The position numbers were made by a program, and so were the translations under genes. Shown here in pieces: positions 8,543 to 17,259 of a DNA stretch of 64,000 nt (the stretch's first letter is position 1; the number at the start of each line of letters is the position of its first letter). The notes under the pieces were generated by a model, which was given only the letters and a program-made list of their open reading frames with translations, was not told where the DNA came from and ran no database searches. Origin of the DNA: Variovorax sp. J2L1-78 (GTDB taxonomy: Bacteria; Pseudomonadota; Gammaproteobacteria; Burkholderiales; Burkholderiaceae_C); the NCBI RefSeq assembly GCF_030317205.1, contig NZ_JASZYB010000002.1, positions 548,501 through 612,500 on the forward strand, in the 5' to 3' direction.

Positions 8543-9079
8543 TCAGCCGTCCACCGGGCGGGCCGGTGTTGTCAGCAGCAGCTGGTAGAAGGCCGCATCC
8601 AGCCATCGGCCGAACTTGAACCCGACCTGCTGGAGCGTGCCCGAATGCGTGAAGCCCAGTCGCTCGTGCAAGGTGATGCTGCCCTGATTGCTGGCATCGA
8701 TGCAGCCGACGAGCGCGTGAAGATCGGCCGCACGAGCGCGGCGAACGAGCTCCGCGATCAGCGTCTTTCCGAGCCCCTGGCCGCGGTGGTCGTGGTGCAC
8801 ATAGACACTGTGCTCGACGGTGTACTTGTAGGCCGGAAAGGCGCGGAAGGTGCCCCAGCTCGCGAAGCCCAGCAACTTCCCCGAGGCGTCCACGGCGCCG
8901 ACGACGGGAAAGCCATGGGCTCGCTTGGTTGCGAACCAGGTGGCCATCGCTTCCGGCGGACGCGGCACGTAGTCATAGAGCGCTGTCGAGTGGACGATCG
9001 CCTCGTTGAGGATGGCCAGGATCGCGGCGGCATGCGCGCCTTCGTTGCAGTCCACGAGGCGTACGGCGTCGTTCGTCAT
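8543..9079 (-). CDS. GNAT N-acetyltransferase of the phosphinothricin acetyltransferase type
   Basis: 178 residues. The acetyl-CoA-binding segment HRGQGLGKTL (motif A) is near residue 98. The early motif NEAIVHSTALYDY and GFASWGTFRAFPAYKYTVEHSVYV match the Pat/Bar/YncA subfamily, which acetylates small amines such as phosphinothricin or methionine sulfone. The start overlaps the upstream XRE-cupin gene by 4 nt, so the pair is one operon and the regulator probably controls this enzyme. Confidence 0.88.
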   Translation of the reverse strand: MTNDAVRLVDCNEGAHAAAILAILNEAIVHSTALYDYVPRPPEAMATWFATKRAHGFPVVGAVDASGKLLGFASWGTFRAFPAYKYTVEHSVYVHHDHRGQGLGKTLIAELVRRARAADLHALVGCIDASNQGSITLHERLGFTHSGTLQQVGFKFGRWLDAAFYQLLLTTPARPVDG

Positions 9080-9699
9080 TGCATGGGACCTTGAATCCAG
9101 CGGGCCAGCGCCTCGTCGCAGATCGCCACGATGTACTTGGCCGGTTGAGAAGAAGGGTTGCTGTAGACCAGCGGTCTATCCAGCCGCAGCGCCAGGCAGT
9201 CGCCGCTGCGCAGCAAATGGCGCGCATCGCCCAGCGTGACCTCGATCTGGCCTTGCAGCACCCAGATCTGCTGCTCGAGCGCCGGCCGGCGCGCGCTCGA
9301 TTCATAGGCGACCCGTGCCTTCGCGGGGAAGTGGACCTCGACCAGCTGGATCGGCGTCGGCCAGTTCGGTGGCGACAGGTTGCGCCGCAGGTAGCCCGAT
9401 TCAGGGTCTTTCCAGATGGCCTGCGCCGCGCGCCGAACCAGGGGCCGTCGTTCTTCGTCTGCCTCCTCGGGGCCGAAGAGGCTGGCCATCGAGACGCCCA
9501 GCCCCGCGGCCAGCTTCTCGAGGACCACGGCGGTCGGGCTGGCTTCGGCGCGCTCGATCAGGGAAATCATCGACCGGCTGACACCGCTGTTCGAGGCGAG
9601 TGCGTCCAGAGTCTCGGAACGCGCCGCCCGAAGGTCGCGCACCCGCTTTGCAATGCGGGTGTTGATGTCGTCGACGCTCGCCGTCTTGTCTTCCTTCAT
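9076..9699 (-). CDS. XRE-family regulator with C-terminal cupin domain
   Basis: 207 residues. An N-terminal helix-turn-helix (about residues 10-65, with LASNSGVSRSMISLIERAEA as the recognition region) is joined to a cupin sensor (about 120-200, IWVLQGQIEVTLGDARHLL). This is the SutR/PuuR-like architecture. The start at 9699 lies inside a perfect 9-bp inverted repeat, and no ribosome site is visible, so the message may be leaderless or nearly so and the gene is likely self-repressed. It forms an operon with the GNAT gene through a 4-nt ATGA overlap. Confidence 0.88.
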   Translation of the reverse strand: MKEDKTASVDDINTRIAKRVRDLRAARSETLDALASNSGVSRSMISLIERAEASPTAVVLEKLAAGLGVSMASLFGPEEADEERRPLVRRAAQAIWKDPESGYLRRNLSPPNWPTPIQLVEVHFPAKARVAYESSARRPALEQQIWVLQGQIEVTLGDARHLLRSGDCLALRLDRPLVYSNPSSQPAKYIVAICDEALARWIQGPMQ

Positions 9700-9719
9700 G
9701 TTGGATGAGTATCCAACAT
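9698..9719. promoter_or_regulatory. Perfect palindrome over the start codon of the XRE-cupin gene
   Basis: ATGTTGGAT-GAGT-ATCCAACAT, 9-bp arms with a 4-bp centre. The left arm contains the ATG of the regulator (minus strand). The position fits a self-repression operator that covers the promoter or translation start. Confidence 0.75.
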
Positions 9720-9774
9720 ACTGGATCGACCGGCAAGACGTTCCTCTTCCCACTCCCGCCTGCCGGTTGCCTCT

Positions 9775-10689
9775 TTAGGACGTGCCGTAGGTCGCGGCGA
9801 AGCGCTGCTGCAGGTAGTCGTGCGTCGTGATCGGCGCGTAGCGTGGCGATTCGCCGGCGCGCACGCACGACGGGATGGCGCTCACCAGCGCATCGGGGTT
9901 GGGGTCGACGAACAGCGCGATCGAATAGCGCTCCGCCGCGGGCTTCAAGACGCGGTGCGGCGTCGACACGTAGAGGTCGTTCGTCCAGCGCATCAGGCAG
10001 TCGCCGATGTTGCAGATGAAGGCACCGTGCAGCGCCGGCGCGTCGAGCCACACGCCGTCGCGCCGCTGCACCTGCAGACCGGCCACGCCGTCGGTCGCGA
10101 GCAGGGTGACGTTGCCGTAGTCGGTGTGCGTGCCGGCGCCGAGCCGGCCGGCCGGCACCGCCTGCGCGGGCACCGGGTAGTGCAGCAGGCGCAGCGTGGC
10201 GAGCGGGCGATCGATCTTGTCGGCGAAGTAGTCCTCGGGCAGGTCGAGGTCCAGCGCGAAGGCCTGGTGCAGCCGCGCGCCGACCGCGAGCACCTCGTCG
10301 AAATAGCGCTGCACCGTGTCACGGAAGCCGGGCAACTCGGGCCACGCGTTGTCGGGCCGGGTCGCGCCGTCGGTCCAGATCAGGTTGAAGGCTTCCTTGT
10401 GGTCCGCCGCGGTCTTCTCGTCGAGCGCTTCGACGCCGAGGCCGACATAGCCGCGGTTGCTGCCGAGCTGGTCGATCGCCATCTTCCGCTTGACCTCGGC
10501 CGGCTGCGCGAAGAGGCGCGCGCTCTCGGCGAAGGTCGCATCGGTCAGCGGCACCGGCACGCCGTGGCCGGTGATCACGAAGAAGCCGACCTCGCGGCAG
10601 GCTCGGCCGATCTGCGCGGCGATGGCGCGGCGGTCGGCCGCGTCGTCGGACGCGAGCGGCGCGATGTCGATGAGGGGAATGTCGTGCAT
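9775..10689 (-). CDS. Isopenicillin N synthase-family 2-oxoglutarate/Fe(II) dioxygenase
   Basis: 304 residues. The N-terminal DIOX_N block (IPLIDIAPL, CREVGFFVITGHGVP) precedes the double-stranded beta-helix core. The iron ligands are HTD (near residue 190) and the distal His of STPHRV; RYSI supplies the RxS 2-oxoglutarate clamp. Substrate unknown. It is the third gene of a leftward operon after an arylsulfotransferase-like gene and a TTT receptor, with 51 bp spacing, which suggests oxidation of an imported small molecule. A distant paralogue lies at 58275-59276. Confidence 0.9.
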   Translation of the reverse strand: MHDIPLIDIAPLASDDAADRRAIAAQIGRACREVGFFVITGHGVPVPLTDATFAESARLFAQPAEVKRKMAIDQLGSNRGYVGLGVEALDEKTAADHKEAFNLIWTDGATRPDNAWPELPGFRDTVQRYFDEVLAVGARLHQAFALDLDLPEDYFADKIDRPLATLRLLHYPVPAQAVPAGRLGAGTHTDYGNVTLLATDGVAGLQVQRRDGVWLDAPALHGAFICNIGDCLMRWTNDLYVSTPHRVLKPAAERYSIALFVDPNPDALVSAIPSCVRAGESPRYAPITTHDYLQQRFAATYGTS

Positions 10690-10740
10690 GGCTGCATTCT
10701 CCGACGCGACAACCGCTCGTGTTGCACGCCAAGCAGCGGC

Positions 10741-11745
10741 TTACTCGACCTTGATCCCCGCCGCCGCGATGATGCGCGCCAGGTCGCGCCGCTCCTCGGC
10801 CAGGTAGGTCGCGAACTGCGCGGGCGTCATCGTCATCGGCTTGAAGCCGGCCTCGGCGAGGCGCCGCACGGTGTCGGGATCGGCCAGCACCGCCGTCATC
10901 TCGCGGGCGATGCGCTCGACGATCGCCGGGTCGGTCTTCGCCGGCACCAGCAGGCCTTGCCACGATTCGACGTCGAGCGTCTTGAACTCGGCCGTCTCCG
11001 ACAGGCTCGGCACGTCGGGCAGCGTGGCCCAGCGCTGGCGCGAGGTCACGCCGTAGCCGCGCACCTTGCCGTCGCGGATGAAGGCCTGCACCAGCGCGAC
11101 CGGCAGCACCGCCAGGTCGATCTGCCCGCCGGCCAGCTCGGTCAGCACCTGCGGCCCCGACTTGTAGGGCACGTGCACCATGTCCAGCCCGGCCTGCTGC
11201 TTGATCATCTCGGCCGTCACGTGCAGGCCGGTGCCCACGCCGTCGGTGCCGAAATTGATCTTGCCCGGCTGGCTGCGGACGAGCTTGACCAGCTCGGCCG
11301 CAGTGCGCGCCGGCAGGTCGGGCCGGCCCACCAGCACGAAGGGCGAGGCCGCGACCGGGACGACCGGCGTGAGCTCCTTCAGCGCGTCGTACTTGTAGAC
11401 GTTGGGCGACACCAGCGGCGCCACGCTGACCGGGCTGGCGACGCCGAAGAGCATCGTGGTGCCGTCGGCCTTCGCGCGGATGACCCGCTGCGTCGCAATG
11501 GTGCCGGACGCGCCGACGGTGTTCTCGATCACGATGGTCTGCTTGAGCCGCTCGGCCAGCTTGGGCATGAGGAGGCGCGCGGCCACGTCGACGCTGCCGC
11601 CCGGCGAGAACGGCACGACCGCCGTGATGGGTTCGGCGGGCCAGGCGGCCGGTTGCGCGAAGGCGGCCAAGGGCATGGTCAGCAGGAGCGCGAGCGCGGC
11701 GAAGCGACGGCGCGTGGCTGTGATGGAAGACGTGAATGTGGACAT
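10741..11745 (-). CDS. Bug-family (TTT) periplasmic solute-binding receptor
   Basis: 334 residues. The cleavable signal peptide (RRRFAALALLLTMPLAAFAQ) is followed by the Bug fold opening WPAEPITAVVPFSPGGSVDVAARLL. Members bind carboxylates or aromatic acids for tripartite tricarboxylate transporters, or act as stand-alone sensors. No TctA/TctB membrane genes are nearby, as is usual for the expanded Bug families of Burkholderiales. The start at 11745 gives the best signal peptide. It lies in an operon between the arylsulfotransferase-like gene and the dioxygenase. Confidence 0.92.
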   Translation of the reverse strand: MSTFTSSITATRRRFAALALLLTMPLAAFAQPAAWPAEPITAVVPFSPGGSVDVAARLLMPKLAERLKQTIVIENTVGASGTIATQRVIRAKADGTTMLFGVASPVSVAPLVSPNVYKYDALKELTPVVPVAASPFVLVGRPDLPARTAAELVKLVRSQPGKINFGTDGVGTGLHVTAEMIKQQAGLDMVHVPYKSGPQVLTELAGGQIDLAVLPVALVQAFIRDGKVRGYGVTSRQRWATLPDVPSLSETAEFKTLDVESWQGLLVPAKTDPAIVERIAREMTAVLADPDTVRRLAEAGFKPMTMTPAQFATYLAEERRDLARIIAAAGIKVE

Positions 11746-11791
11746 GAGGGTGCTCGGTGAGTGTTCGTGAATCGGATCGAAAGGTCGCGCT

Positions 11792-12907
11792 TCAGGCACG
11801 CAACCAGGGCAGCTGCGCCGCCTGGTAGCGCCAGGTCTGGAACACGCTGTTCAGCCGGCCGGGGCCGGTCTTGCGGGCCGCCGCATCGGGGTATTCGGCG
11901 AACCACGGCAGGATGTATTCCCACACGACTTCGCCTTCGGGGTTCACCTCGAACAGCCGGCCGGTGGCCGATTCGGTGATGTGCGTGTTGCCGTTCCACA
12001 GCCGCTGGGCGTTGCCCATGAAGGCGGTGAAGAAGGCATTGACCATCTCGTCGGCGTACGACCAGACGACCTCGCCGGTCTTCGGGTCGATCTCGACGAC
12101 GCGCGAGAACGGCACGTGGCTGCCGGTGCGGAAGTTGCCGTTGTCGAAGGCCAGGATGTGGCCGTTGGACAGCGCCATCGGTGCGTGCTGGTGCGACACC
12201 ACGCTCGGCGGGATGTGCAGCGTCACGCCGCCGCTCGCCTTGTCGACGCCGATGATGCCGGCCGTGGTGCGCAGGCTCATCAGCACGCGGCCTTCGGCGT
12301 CGACGTCGAGGCCGTTGACCAGCGGCCAGTGGTAGCGGCCGAAGCCGGGGTGGATCGGGAAGTCTTCGGGCTTCAGGTGCTCCCACGACTTCCACTCCCA
12401 GACCAGCTCGCCCGCGCGGTTCACTTCGCGGATCACGTCGCCATACATCTGTTCGTCGGGGCCGTGCGCCGTGCCACCCGGCACGCGGTCGGCGAAGCCG
12501 GCCGGTACCGGCGCGCAGGCGGCGTAGAGCAGGTGACCGTTGGCCAGCCACTTGGCGTCGTGGTGATGCGTCGGGTCTTCGTAGTGCCAGACGACTTCGC
12601 CCTCGGGCGTGACCTCGGAGAAATCGCCCCCGTGCCACATCGACCAGGCCGGGTAGAGGTCGGGCGACTTCGCGTGGTTGCCGTTGTAGCCCATGTTGCC
12701 GTTCGGCAGGATCACCGCGTGGCGACCGGCGCGCAGCGGCATCTTCCAGTGGTGCATCACCTCGCCGTCCATGCCGACGAGGTAGACGTTGCCGTCGGCC
12801 GTCTGCGGCGCGATCAGCGTGTAGCCGCCGGCCGAAGCCGCCGGGTCGTGGGCGATGAGGCCGACGCCGCGGCGGCGCTGGGTGATCTGGTCGACGGTGG
12901 TGGTCAA
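11792..12907 (-). CDS. Arylsulfotransferase (ASST)-like beta-propeller protein
   Basis: 371 residues built of repeated blades such as DGEVMHHWKMPLRAGRHAVILPNGNMGYNGNH, GEVVWHYEDPTHHHDAKWLANGHLLYA and HQHAPMALSNGHILAFDNG, the ASST pattern. Bacterial ASSTs move sulfate from one phenol to another using a catalytic His; periplasmic ASSTs carry a signal peptide, but none is seen here, so this member should be cytoplasmic. The start is a TTG at 12907 with AGGAG 7 nt upstream; no ATG fits the homology start. It is the first gene of the leftward operon with a TTT receptor and a dioxygenase, and it diverges from a LysR gene. Confidence 0.82.
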   Translation of the reverse strand: MTTTVDQITQRRRGVGLIAHDPAASAGGYTLIAPQTADGNVYLVGMDGEVMHHWKMPLRAGRHAVILPNGNMGYNGNHAKSPDLYPAWSMWHGGDFSEVTPEGEVVWHYEDPTHHHDAKWLANGHLLYAACAPVPAGFADRVPGGTAHGPDEQMYGDVIREVNRAGELVWEWKSWEHLKPEDFPIHPGFGRYHWPLVNGLDVDAEGRVLMSLRTTAGIIGVDKASGGVTLHIPPSVVSHQHAPMALSNGHILAFDNGNFRTGSHVPFSRVVEIDPKTGEVVWSYADEMVNAFFTAFMGNAQRLWNGNTHITESATGRLFEVNPEGEVVWEYILPWFAEYPDAAARKTGPGRLNSVFQTWRYQAAQLPWLRA

Positions 12908-13001
12908 TTCGGGCTCCTGAGGTGCGCAGGCCGCACCGTTGCAGCCTGTCGATGGAGCGGAATCTAGGCGCTTGTTAGCGTCTGGAAAACCTGATTGTTT
13001 T

Positions 13002-13021
13002 GAACGACGTGTTCGTAAATT
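13002..13021 (+). promoter_or_regulatory. Candidate LysR control site and -10 in the ASST/LysR divergent region
   Basis: GAAC-GACGT-GTTC (13002-13014) is a short dyad just before TAAATT (13016-13021), which is in -10 position for the LysR gene starting at 13037. It lies in the 129-bp divergent region, where LysR proteins normally bind. The dyad is short and unproven. Confidence 0.35.
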
Positions 13022-13036
13022 CCGTACAGTCCGCGG

Positions 13037-13990
13037 ATGGCCGCCATTTCCCAGTCCTTCCGCTGTTTCGACGAGGTCGCACGGCGCGGCTCCATTCGCA
13101 AGGCGGCCGAGTCGCTGCACCTCACGGCCGCCGCGGTGCACCAGCAGATCCTCAACCTCGAGGCTCAGGTCGGCACCCCGCTGTTCGACCGGTTGCCGCG
13201 CGGCATGCAGCTGACCAGCGCGGGCGAGATCATGGTCGCGGCGGTGCGCCGCAGCCAGCGCGACTTCGACAGCGCGCTGTCGCATGTCGAAGACCTGCGC
13301 GCGCTGCGGCGCGGCCACATCAGCCTGGCGGTGTCGCATTCGTCGGCCGAGCAACTGGTGCCCGACGTGATCGAGATCGCGATGCAGCGTTACCCCGGCG
13401 TGACCTACAGCGTGCGCTCGGGCAGCGGCGAGAACATCCTGAAATGGGTGGCCACCGGCGAAGCCGACATCGGCTTCTGCCTGCGCCGCAAGCCTCCGCC
13501 CGGCGTGGAAGAGGTGCGCGGCTTCCCGCAGCAGCTGGGCCTGGTCACGCCGCCCGGCCACGCGCTCACGCAACTGGGCCGCGCGCCACGGCTGCGCGAC
13601 TGCCTCGACCACCCGCTGATCCTCATGACGCCCGACACCGAGCTGCGCGCCATGGTCGACCAGATCGACCACCGCGAACACCGCAAGGCGCGGCCGCTGG
13701 TCGAGACCAGTTCGGTGGCGATGGTGCGGCGCCTGGTGCGCAGCGGCGTCGGCATCGGCTTCCTGATCCCGGAGAACGTGGTCGAAGACGTGGCCGCCGG
13801 CACGCTGGCGTGGCAGGGCCTGGCCGACTCCGGCGCTTGGTCGCACGACTGCCTGTACCAGCGCAGCGGCCAGACCACGACGGTCGCGATGGGCATGTTC
13901 CTGGAATTCCTGGAGGCGCAGCTCACGGCCATCGCCAAGCGCTTCGAGGGTGCGGGCTCGGCGCTGGCGGCCGTGAAGTTCGCGGTCTGA
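13037..13990 (+). CDS. LysR-family regulator of the divergent ASST operon (inferred)
   Basis: 317 residues. The winged helix-turn-helix occupies about residues 5-60 (FDEVARRGSIRKAAESLHLT, then AAAVHQQILNLEAQVG), followed by the effector-binding domain. It is divergent from and 129 bp away from the arylsulfotransferase-like gene, the standard position for a pathway-specific activator. The DMT permease downstream begins 47 bp after the stop and may be co-transcribed. Confidence 0.9.
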   Translation: MAAISQSFRCFDEVARRGSIRKAAESLHLTAAAVHQQILNLEAQVGTPLFDRLPRGMQLTSAGEIMVAAVRRSQRDFDSALSHVEDLRALRRGHISLAVSHSSAEQLVPDVIEIAMQRYPGVTYSVRSGSGENILKWVATGEADIGFCLRRKPPPGVEEVRGFPQQLGLVTPPGHALTQLGRAPRLRDCLDHPLILMTPDTELRAMVDQIDHREHRKARPLVETSSVAMVRRLVRSGVGIGFLIPENVVEDVAAGTLAWQGLADSGAWSHDCLYQRSGQTTTVAMGMFLEFLEAQLTAIAKRFEGAGSALAAVKFAV

Positions 13991-14037
13991 AGCGGCCAGC
14001 TACGATCCCGGGCCGACACCTCGCGCCCTCCAGAGAC

Positions 14038-14940
14038 ATGACCGACCGCAAGACCCACCTCGACCCCCGCGCCACCACCATCCTCGTCGCCTGCTGCGCC
14101 TTCTGGGGCCTGCAGCAGATCCTCATCAAGACGACGGTCGTCGAGGTGCCGCCGATGTGGCAGGCCACCATCCGCATGACGGGTGCGGTCGTGTTGCTGA
14201 TGCTGTGGTGCCTGGCGCGCGGCGTGAAGCTGTTCGAGCGCGACGGCACGCTGGGGAGTGGGCTGCTGGTCGGCGGGCTCTTCGCGGGAGAGTTCCTCTG
14301 CATCTACACCGGGCTGCAGTACACGAGCGCGTCGCGGCTCACGGTGTTTCTCTATTGCGCGCCCTTCACCGTGGCGCTGCTGCTGCCGCGCTTCGTGCCC
14401 TCCGAAAAGCTGCGCGGCGTGCAATGGATCGGCCTGGCGCTGGCCTTCGCGGGGGTTGTGTTCGCGTTCAGCGAGAGCTTCACGCACCCGGCCGGCTCGA
14501 CGCAGTTGCGCGGCGATGCGCTCGCACTGCTGGCCGGCCTGCTGTGGGGGCTGACCACGCTGGCACTGCGCACCACGAAGATGGCGACGGCCACGGCCGA
14601 GAAGGCGCTCTTCTATCAGATCGCCGTCACGGCGGCGGCCTCGCCCCTGATGTCGCTCCTGCTCGGCGAGCAACGCGGCTGGTCGTACTCGGGCTACGCC
14701 TGGTTCTCCATCGCGCTGCAGACCGGCATCGGCGCCTTCGCCACCTACCTGGCGTGGATGTGGCTGGTGCGGCACTACCCGGCCACGCGCATCTCGTCGT
14801 TCACCTTTCTCACGCCGCTGTTCGCGCTGGTGTTCGGCGTGGTGCTGCTCAAGGAGCCGCTCACGGTGCAGCTCGTGCTGGCGCTGCTGGGGGTGGGCGT
14901 GGGGATCCTGCTGGTGAACCGGAAGGCGCCTGCCGCATGA
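14038..14940 (+). CDS. EamA/DMT-superfamily membrane transporter
   Basis: 300 residues in two repeated halves of five helices each, typical of EamA exporters (YdcZ/RhaT-like). TSASRLTVFLYCAPFTVALLLPR in repeat one and TRISSFTFLTPLFALVFGVVLLKEPLT in repeat two are the hallmark segments. The substrate is not predictable. The 4-nt overlap (ATGA) with the following ion transporter gene indicates coupled translation. Confidence 0.9.
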   Translation: MTDRKTHLDPRATTILVACCAFWGLQQILIKTTVVEVPPMWQATIRMTGAVVLLMLWCLARGVKLFERDGTLGSGLLVGGLFAGEFLCIYTGLQYTSASRLTVFLYCAPFTVALLLPRFVPSEKLRGVQWIGLALAFAGVVFAFSESFTHPAGSTQLRGDALALLAGLLWGLTTLALRTTKMATATAEKALFYQIAVTAAASPLMSLLLGEQRGWSYSGYAWFSIALQTGIGAFATYLAWMWLVRHYPATRISSFTFLTPLFALVFGVVLLKEPLTVQLVLALLGVGVGILLVNRKAPAA

Positions 14941-16217
14941 CGCTCGCCGCCATCCCCCCGGCCCACCTCGCCACCTGGGCCATCGCCGCACTCGCCACCG
15001 CCGCCGTCATCCTGCGGCCGGGCCGCTGGCCGGAGGCCGTCTGGGCCGTGGCCGGCGCACTGCTGCTGGTGGCGGCGCAGCTGCTGCCGTGGCGCGAGGC
15101 GCTGCACGCGGTCGGCAAGGGACTCGACGTGTACCTCTTTCTCGCCGGGATGATGCTGATCTCGGAGCTCGCGCGGCGCGAGGGGCTGTTCGACTTTCTG
15201 GCGGCACGCGCGGTGCGCCACGCGCGCGGCTCGGCGACGCGGCTCTTCTTCGGCGTGTATGCCATCGGCGTGGTGGTGACGGTGTTCATGTCGAACGACG
15301 CCACGGCCGTGGTGCTCACGCCGGCCGTGTACGCGGCCGCGAAGAAGGCCGGCGCCAAGCCCCTGCCCTACCTGCTGGCCTGCGCCTTCATCGCCAACGC
15401 GGCGAGCTTCGTGCTGCCGATCTCGAACCCGGCCAACCTGGTGATCTTCGGCGCGCACCTGCCGCCGCTGGGGACGTGGATCGCGCAGTTCGCGCTGGCC
15501 TCGGTGGCGTCGATCGTCGTCACCTACGCGGTGCTGCGTTGGTTGCAGCGGGGCGCCCTGGCCGCGCCGATCGCACGCGACATCGAACAGCCCGTGCTGT
15601 CCACCGGTGGCCGCTGGGCGGGCTGGGGCATCGCGATCGTGGCGGTGGTGCTGGTGGTCACGTCGGCGCTCGACGGACCGCTCGGCGCGATGACGCTCGG
15701 CGCCAGTGCGCTGGCCTGCATCGGCGTGCTGCTGCGCGAACGCAGCGCGCCCTGGCCGCTCCTGCGCGGCGTGTCGTGGAGCGTGCTGGCGCTGGTCGCC
15801 GGCCTCTTCGTGCTCGTCGAAGGGCTGGTGCATTCGGGCCTGATCCCCTTGCTGAGCCACACGCTGGCCGACGCCGCGAAGGCCTCGCCGACCGGCACCG
15901 CCCTCGGCAGCGGCGCGCTCGTCGCCCTGCTGTGCAATCTGATGAACAACCTGCCGGCCGGTCTGATCGCCGGGTCGGTGCTGGCGAGTGCCGATGCCTC
16001 GCCGCTGATCCGCAGCGCGGTGGCCATCGGCATCGACCTGGGGCCGAACCTGTCGCTCACCGGCTCGCTCGCCACGTTGCTGTGGCTGGTCGCGATCCGG
16101 CGCGAGGGCGAGAACGTAACGGCCTGGCAGTTCCTGCGCGTCGGCGCGGTGGCGATGCCGCTCGCCCTGGCCGCTGCGCTCGGTGCGCTGGTCCTGCAGT
16201 ATCGGCTGTGGGGCTGA
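14937..16217 (+). CDS. ArsB/NhaD-superfamily anion or ion transporter
   Basis: 426 residues, about 11-12 helices, entirely membrane. VTVFMSNDATAVVLTPAVYAAA near residue 115 and NLMNNLPAGLIAGSVL near residue 338 are the duplicated NDA/NN(LP) motifs of ArsB-type permeases. It could export arsenite, but no arsC, arsR or arsA is near, so the substrate is open. It starts inside the stop of the DMT gene and is convergent with the MetX-like gene 4 bp away. Confidence 0.85.
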   Translation: MTLAAIPPAHLATWAIAALATAAVILRPGRWPEAVWAVAGALLLVAAQLLPWREALHAVGKGLDVYLFLAGMMLISELARREGLFDFLAARAVRHARGSATRLFFGVYAIGVVVTVFMSNDATAVVLTPAVYAAAKKAGAKPLPYLLACAFIANAASFVLPISNPANLVIFGAHLPPLGTWIAQFALASVASIVVTYAVLRWLQRGALAAPIARDIEQPVLSTGGRWAGWGIAIVAVVLVVTSALDGPLGAMTLGASALACIGVLLRERSAPWPLLRGVSWSVLALVAGLFVLVEGLVHSGLIPLLSHTLADAAKASPTGTALGSGALVALLCNLMNNLPAGLIAGSVLASADASPLIRSAVAIGIDLGPNLSLTGSLATLLWLVAIRREGENVTAWQFLRVGAVAMPLALAAALGALVLQYRLWG

Positions 16218-16221
16218 TCCG

Positions 16222-17259
16222 CTAACGATCGCCCAACAGATCGCGCAGCGCATGGCCCCACAGCGCATGCGCCGGCCCGGACGCTTGGTGCCCGAAGGCC
16301 GTGTCCATTTCCACGTAACGCAGAGCCTGCGGGCGGCTGGCGGGAGCCAGGGCCGCACGCACCGCCGGATCGGGTGGAAAGAGCTGATCGCTGTTGGCGA
16401 CCACGTACAGCACGTCGGCACGCAGGCCTTCGAGCCGCGGCCGGACATCGAAACCCAGCGCGGCCTTGAGCAGCACGATCAGCGAGTGCGGATCGAATTC
16501 GGCCGCCCACGCCGCCGCCATCCGGTCCATTCGCTGATCGCGTTCGCGCGGTGTCATCCCTTGCGCCGCCAGGACCGCATCCATCCCATAGGCCTGCAGC
16601 GTGGCCCGCCGCAGACGCTTCATCGTCTCCGGCATACCGCCGCCCGCATGGAATCGCCCGGCGTTCCACGACGGATCGGCCTGCAGCTCGGCTTGCAGCG
16701 ACCGCAGATTCATGAGCGGGTTCGGGGGCAGGTAGGGCGCCGACACGACGACACCGATCGCATCGACCCATCCGGGATGGTCCAGTGCCCACTGCAAGGC
16801 CTGGAAGCCACCGAGGGACGGCCCGACCACCGCACGCAGGTGGCGCACGCCGAGCCGCCCGAGCAGTTCGCGCTGGACATGGACGATGTCCGCGAAGCAC
16901 ACATCGGGAAAGTCCGGCCCGTAAGGAGCCCCGGTGCGCGGATCGATGCTGGCCGGGCCGGTCGTGCCGTAGCACGAACCGAGCACGTTCGAGCAGACGA
17001 TGAAGTAGCGGTCCGTGTCCAGCGGCTTGCCAGGGCCGATCAAGGGTGCCCACGAGCCTTCCGCCACGCCGTCGCCGTGCGCGAGCATCTGATGGCTCGC
17101 GGTGTAGCCGTGCGTGACGAGGATGGCATTGCGGCCGTCGGCGGCCAGCTGTCCATAGCTGGCGTAAGCCACGGAGACCGCGGGCAAGGAGACGCCGGAG
17201 GCCAGCCGGAATTCGCCGATCGAAAGGGTCTGGGTACTACTCAATCTGGATTCCTGCAT
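16222..17259 (-). CDS. MetX-like alpha/beta hydrolase (homoserine acetyltransferase family)
   Basis: 345 residues. The nucleophile elbow GPSLGGFQALQWA is near residue 130 and the C-terminal EMDTAFGHQA carries the catalytic His; NVLGSCYGTTGPAS is the oxyanion-region motif typical of homoserine O-acetyltransferase-type proteins. The gene lies in a LacI-controlled operon behind a solute receptor and not near methionine genes. That favours a hydrolase or acyltransferase acting on an imported ester or amide over true MetX. Its start (17259) overlaps the 3' end of the receptor gene by 23 nt. Confidence 0.85.
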   Translation of the reverse strand: MQESRLSSTQTLSIGEFRLASGVSLPAVSVAYASYGQLAADGRNAILVTHGYTASHQMLAHGDGVAEGSWAPLIGPGKPLDTDRYFIVCSNVLGSCYGTTGPASIDPRTGAPYGPDFPDVCFADIVHVQRELLGRLGVRHLRAVVGPSLGGFQALQWALDHPGWVDAIGVVVSAPYLPPNPLMNLRSLQAELQADPSWNAGRFHAGGGMPETMKRLRRATLQAYGMDAVLAAQGMTPRERDQRMDRMAAAWAAEFDPHSLIVLLKAALGFDVRPRLEGLRADVLYVVANSDQLFPPDPAVRAALAPASRPQALRYVEMDTAFGHQASGPAHALWGHALRDLLGDR

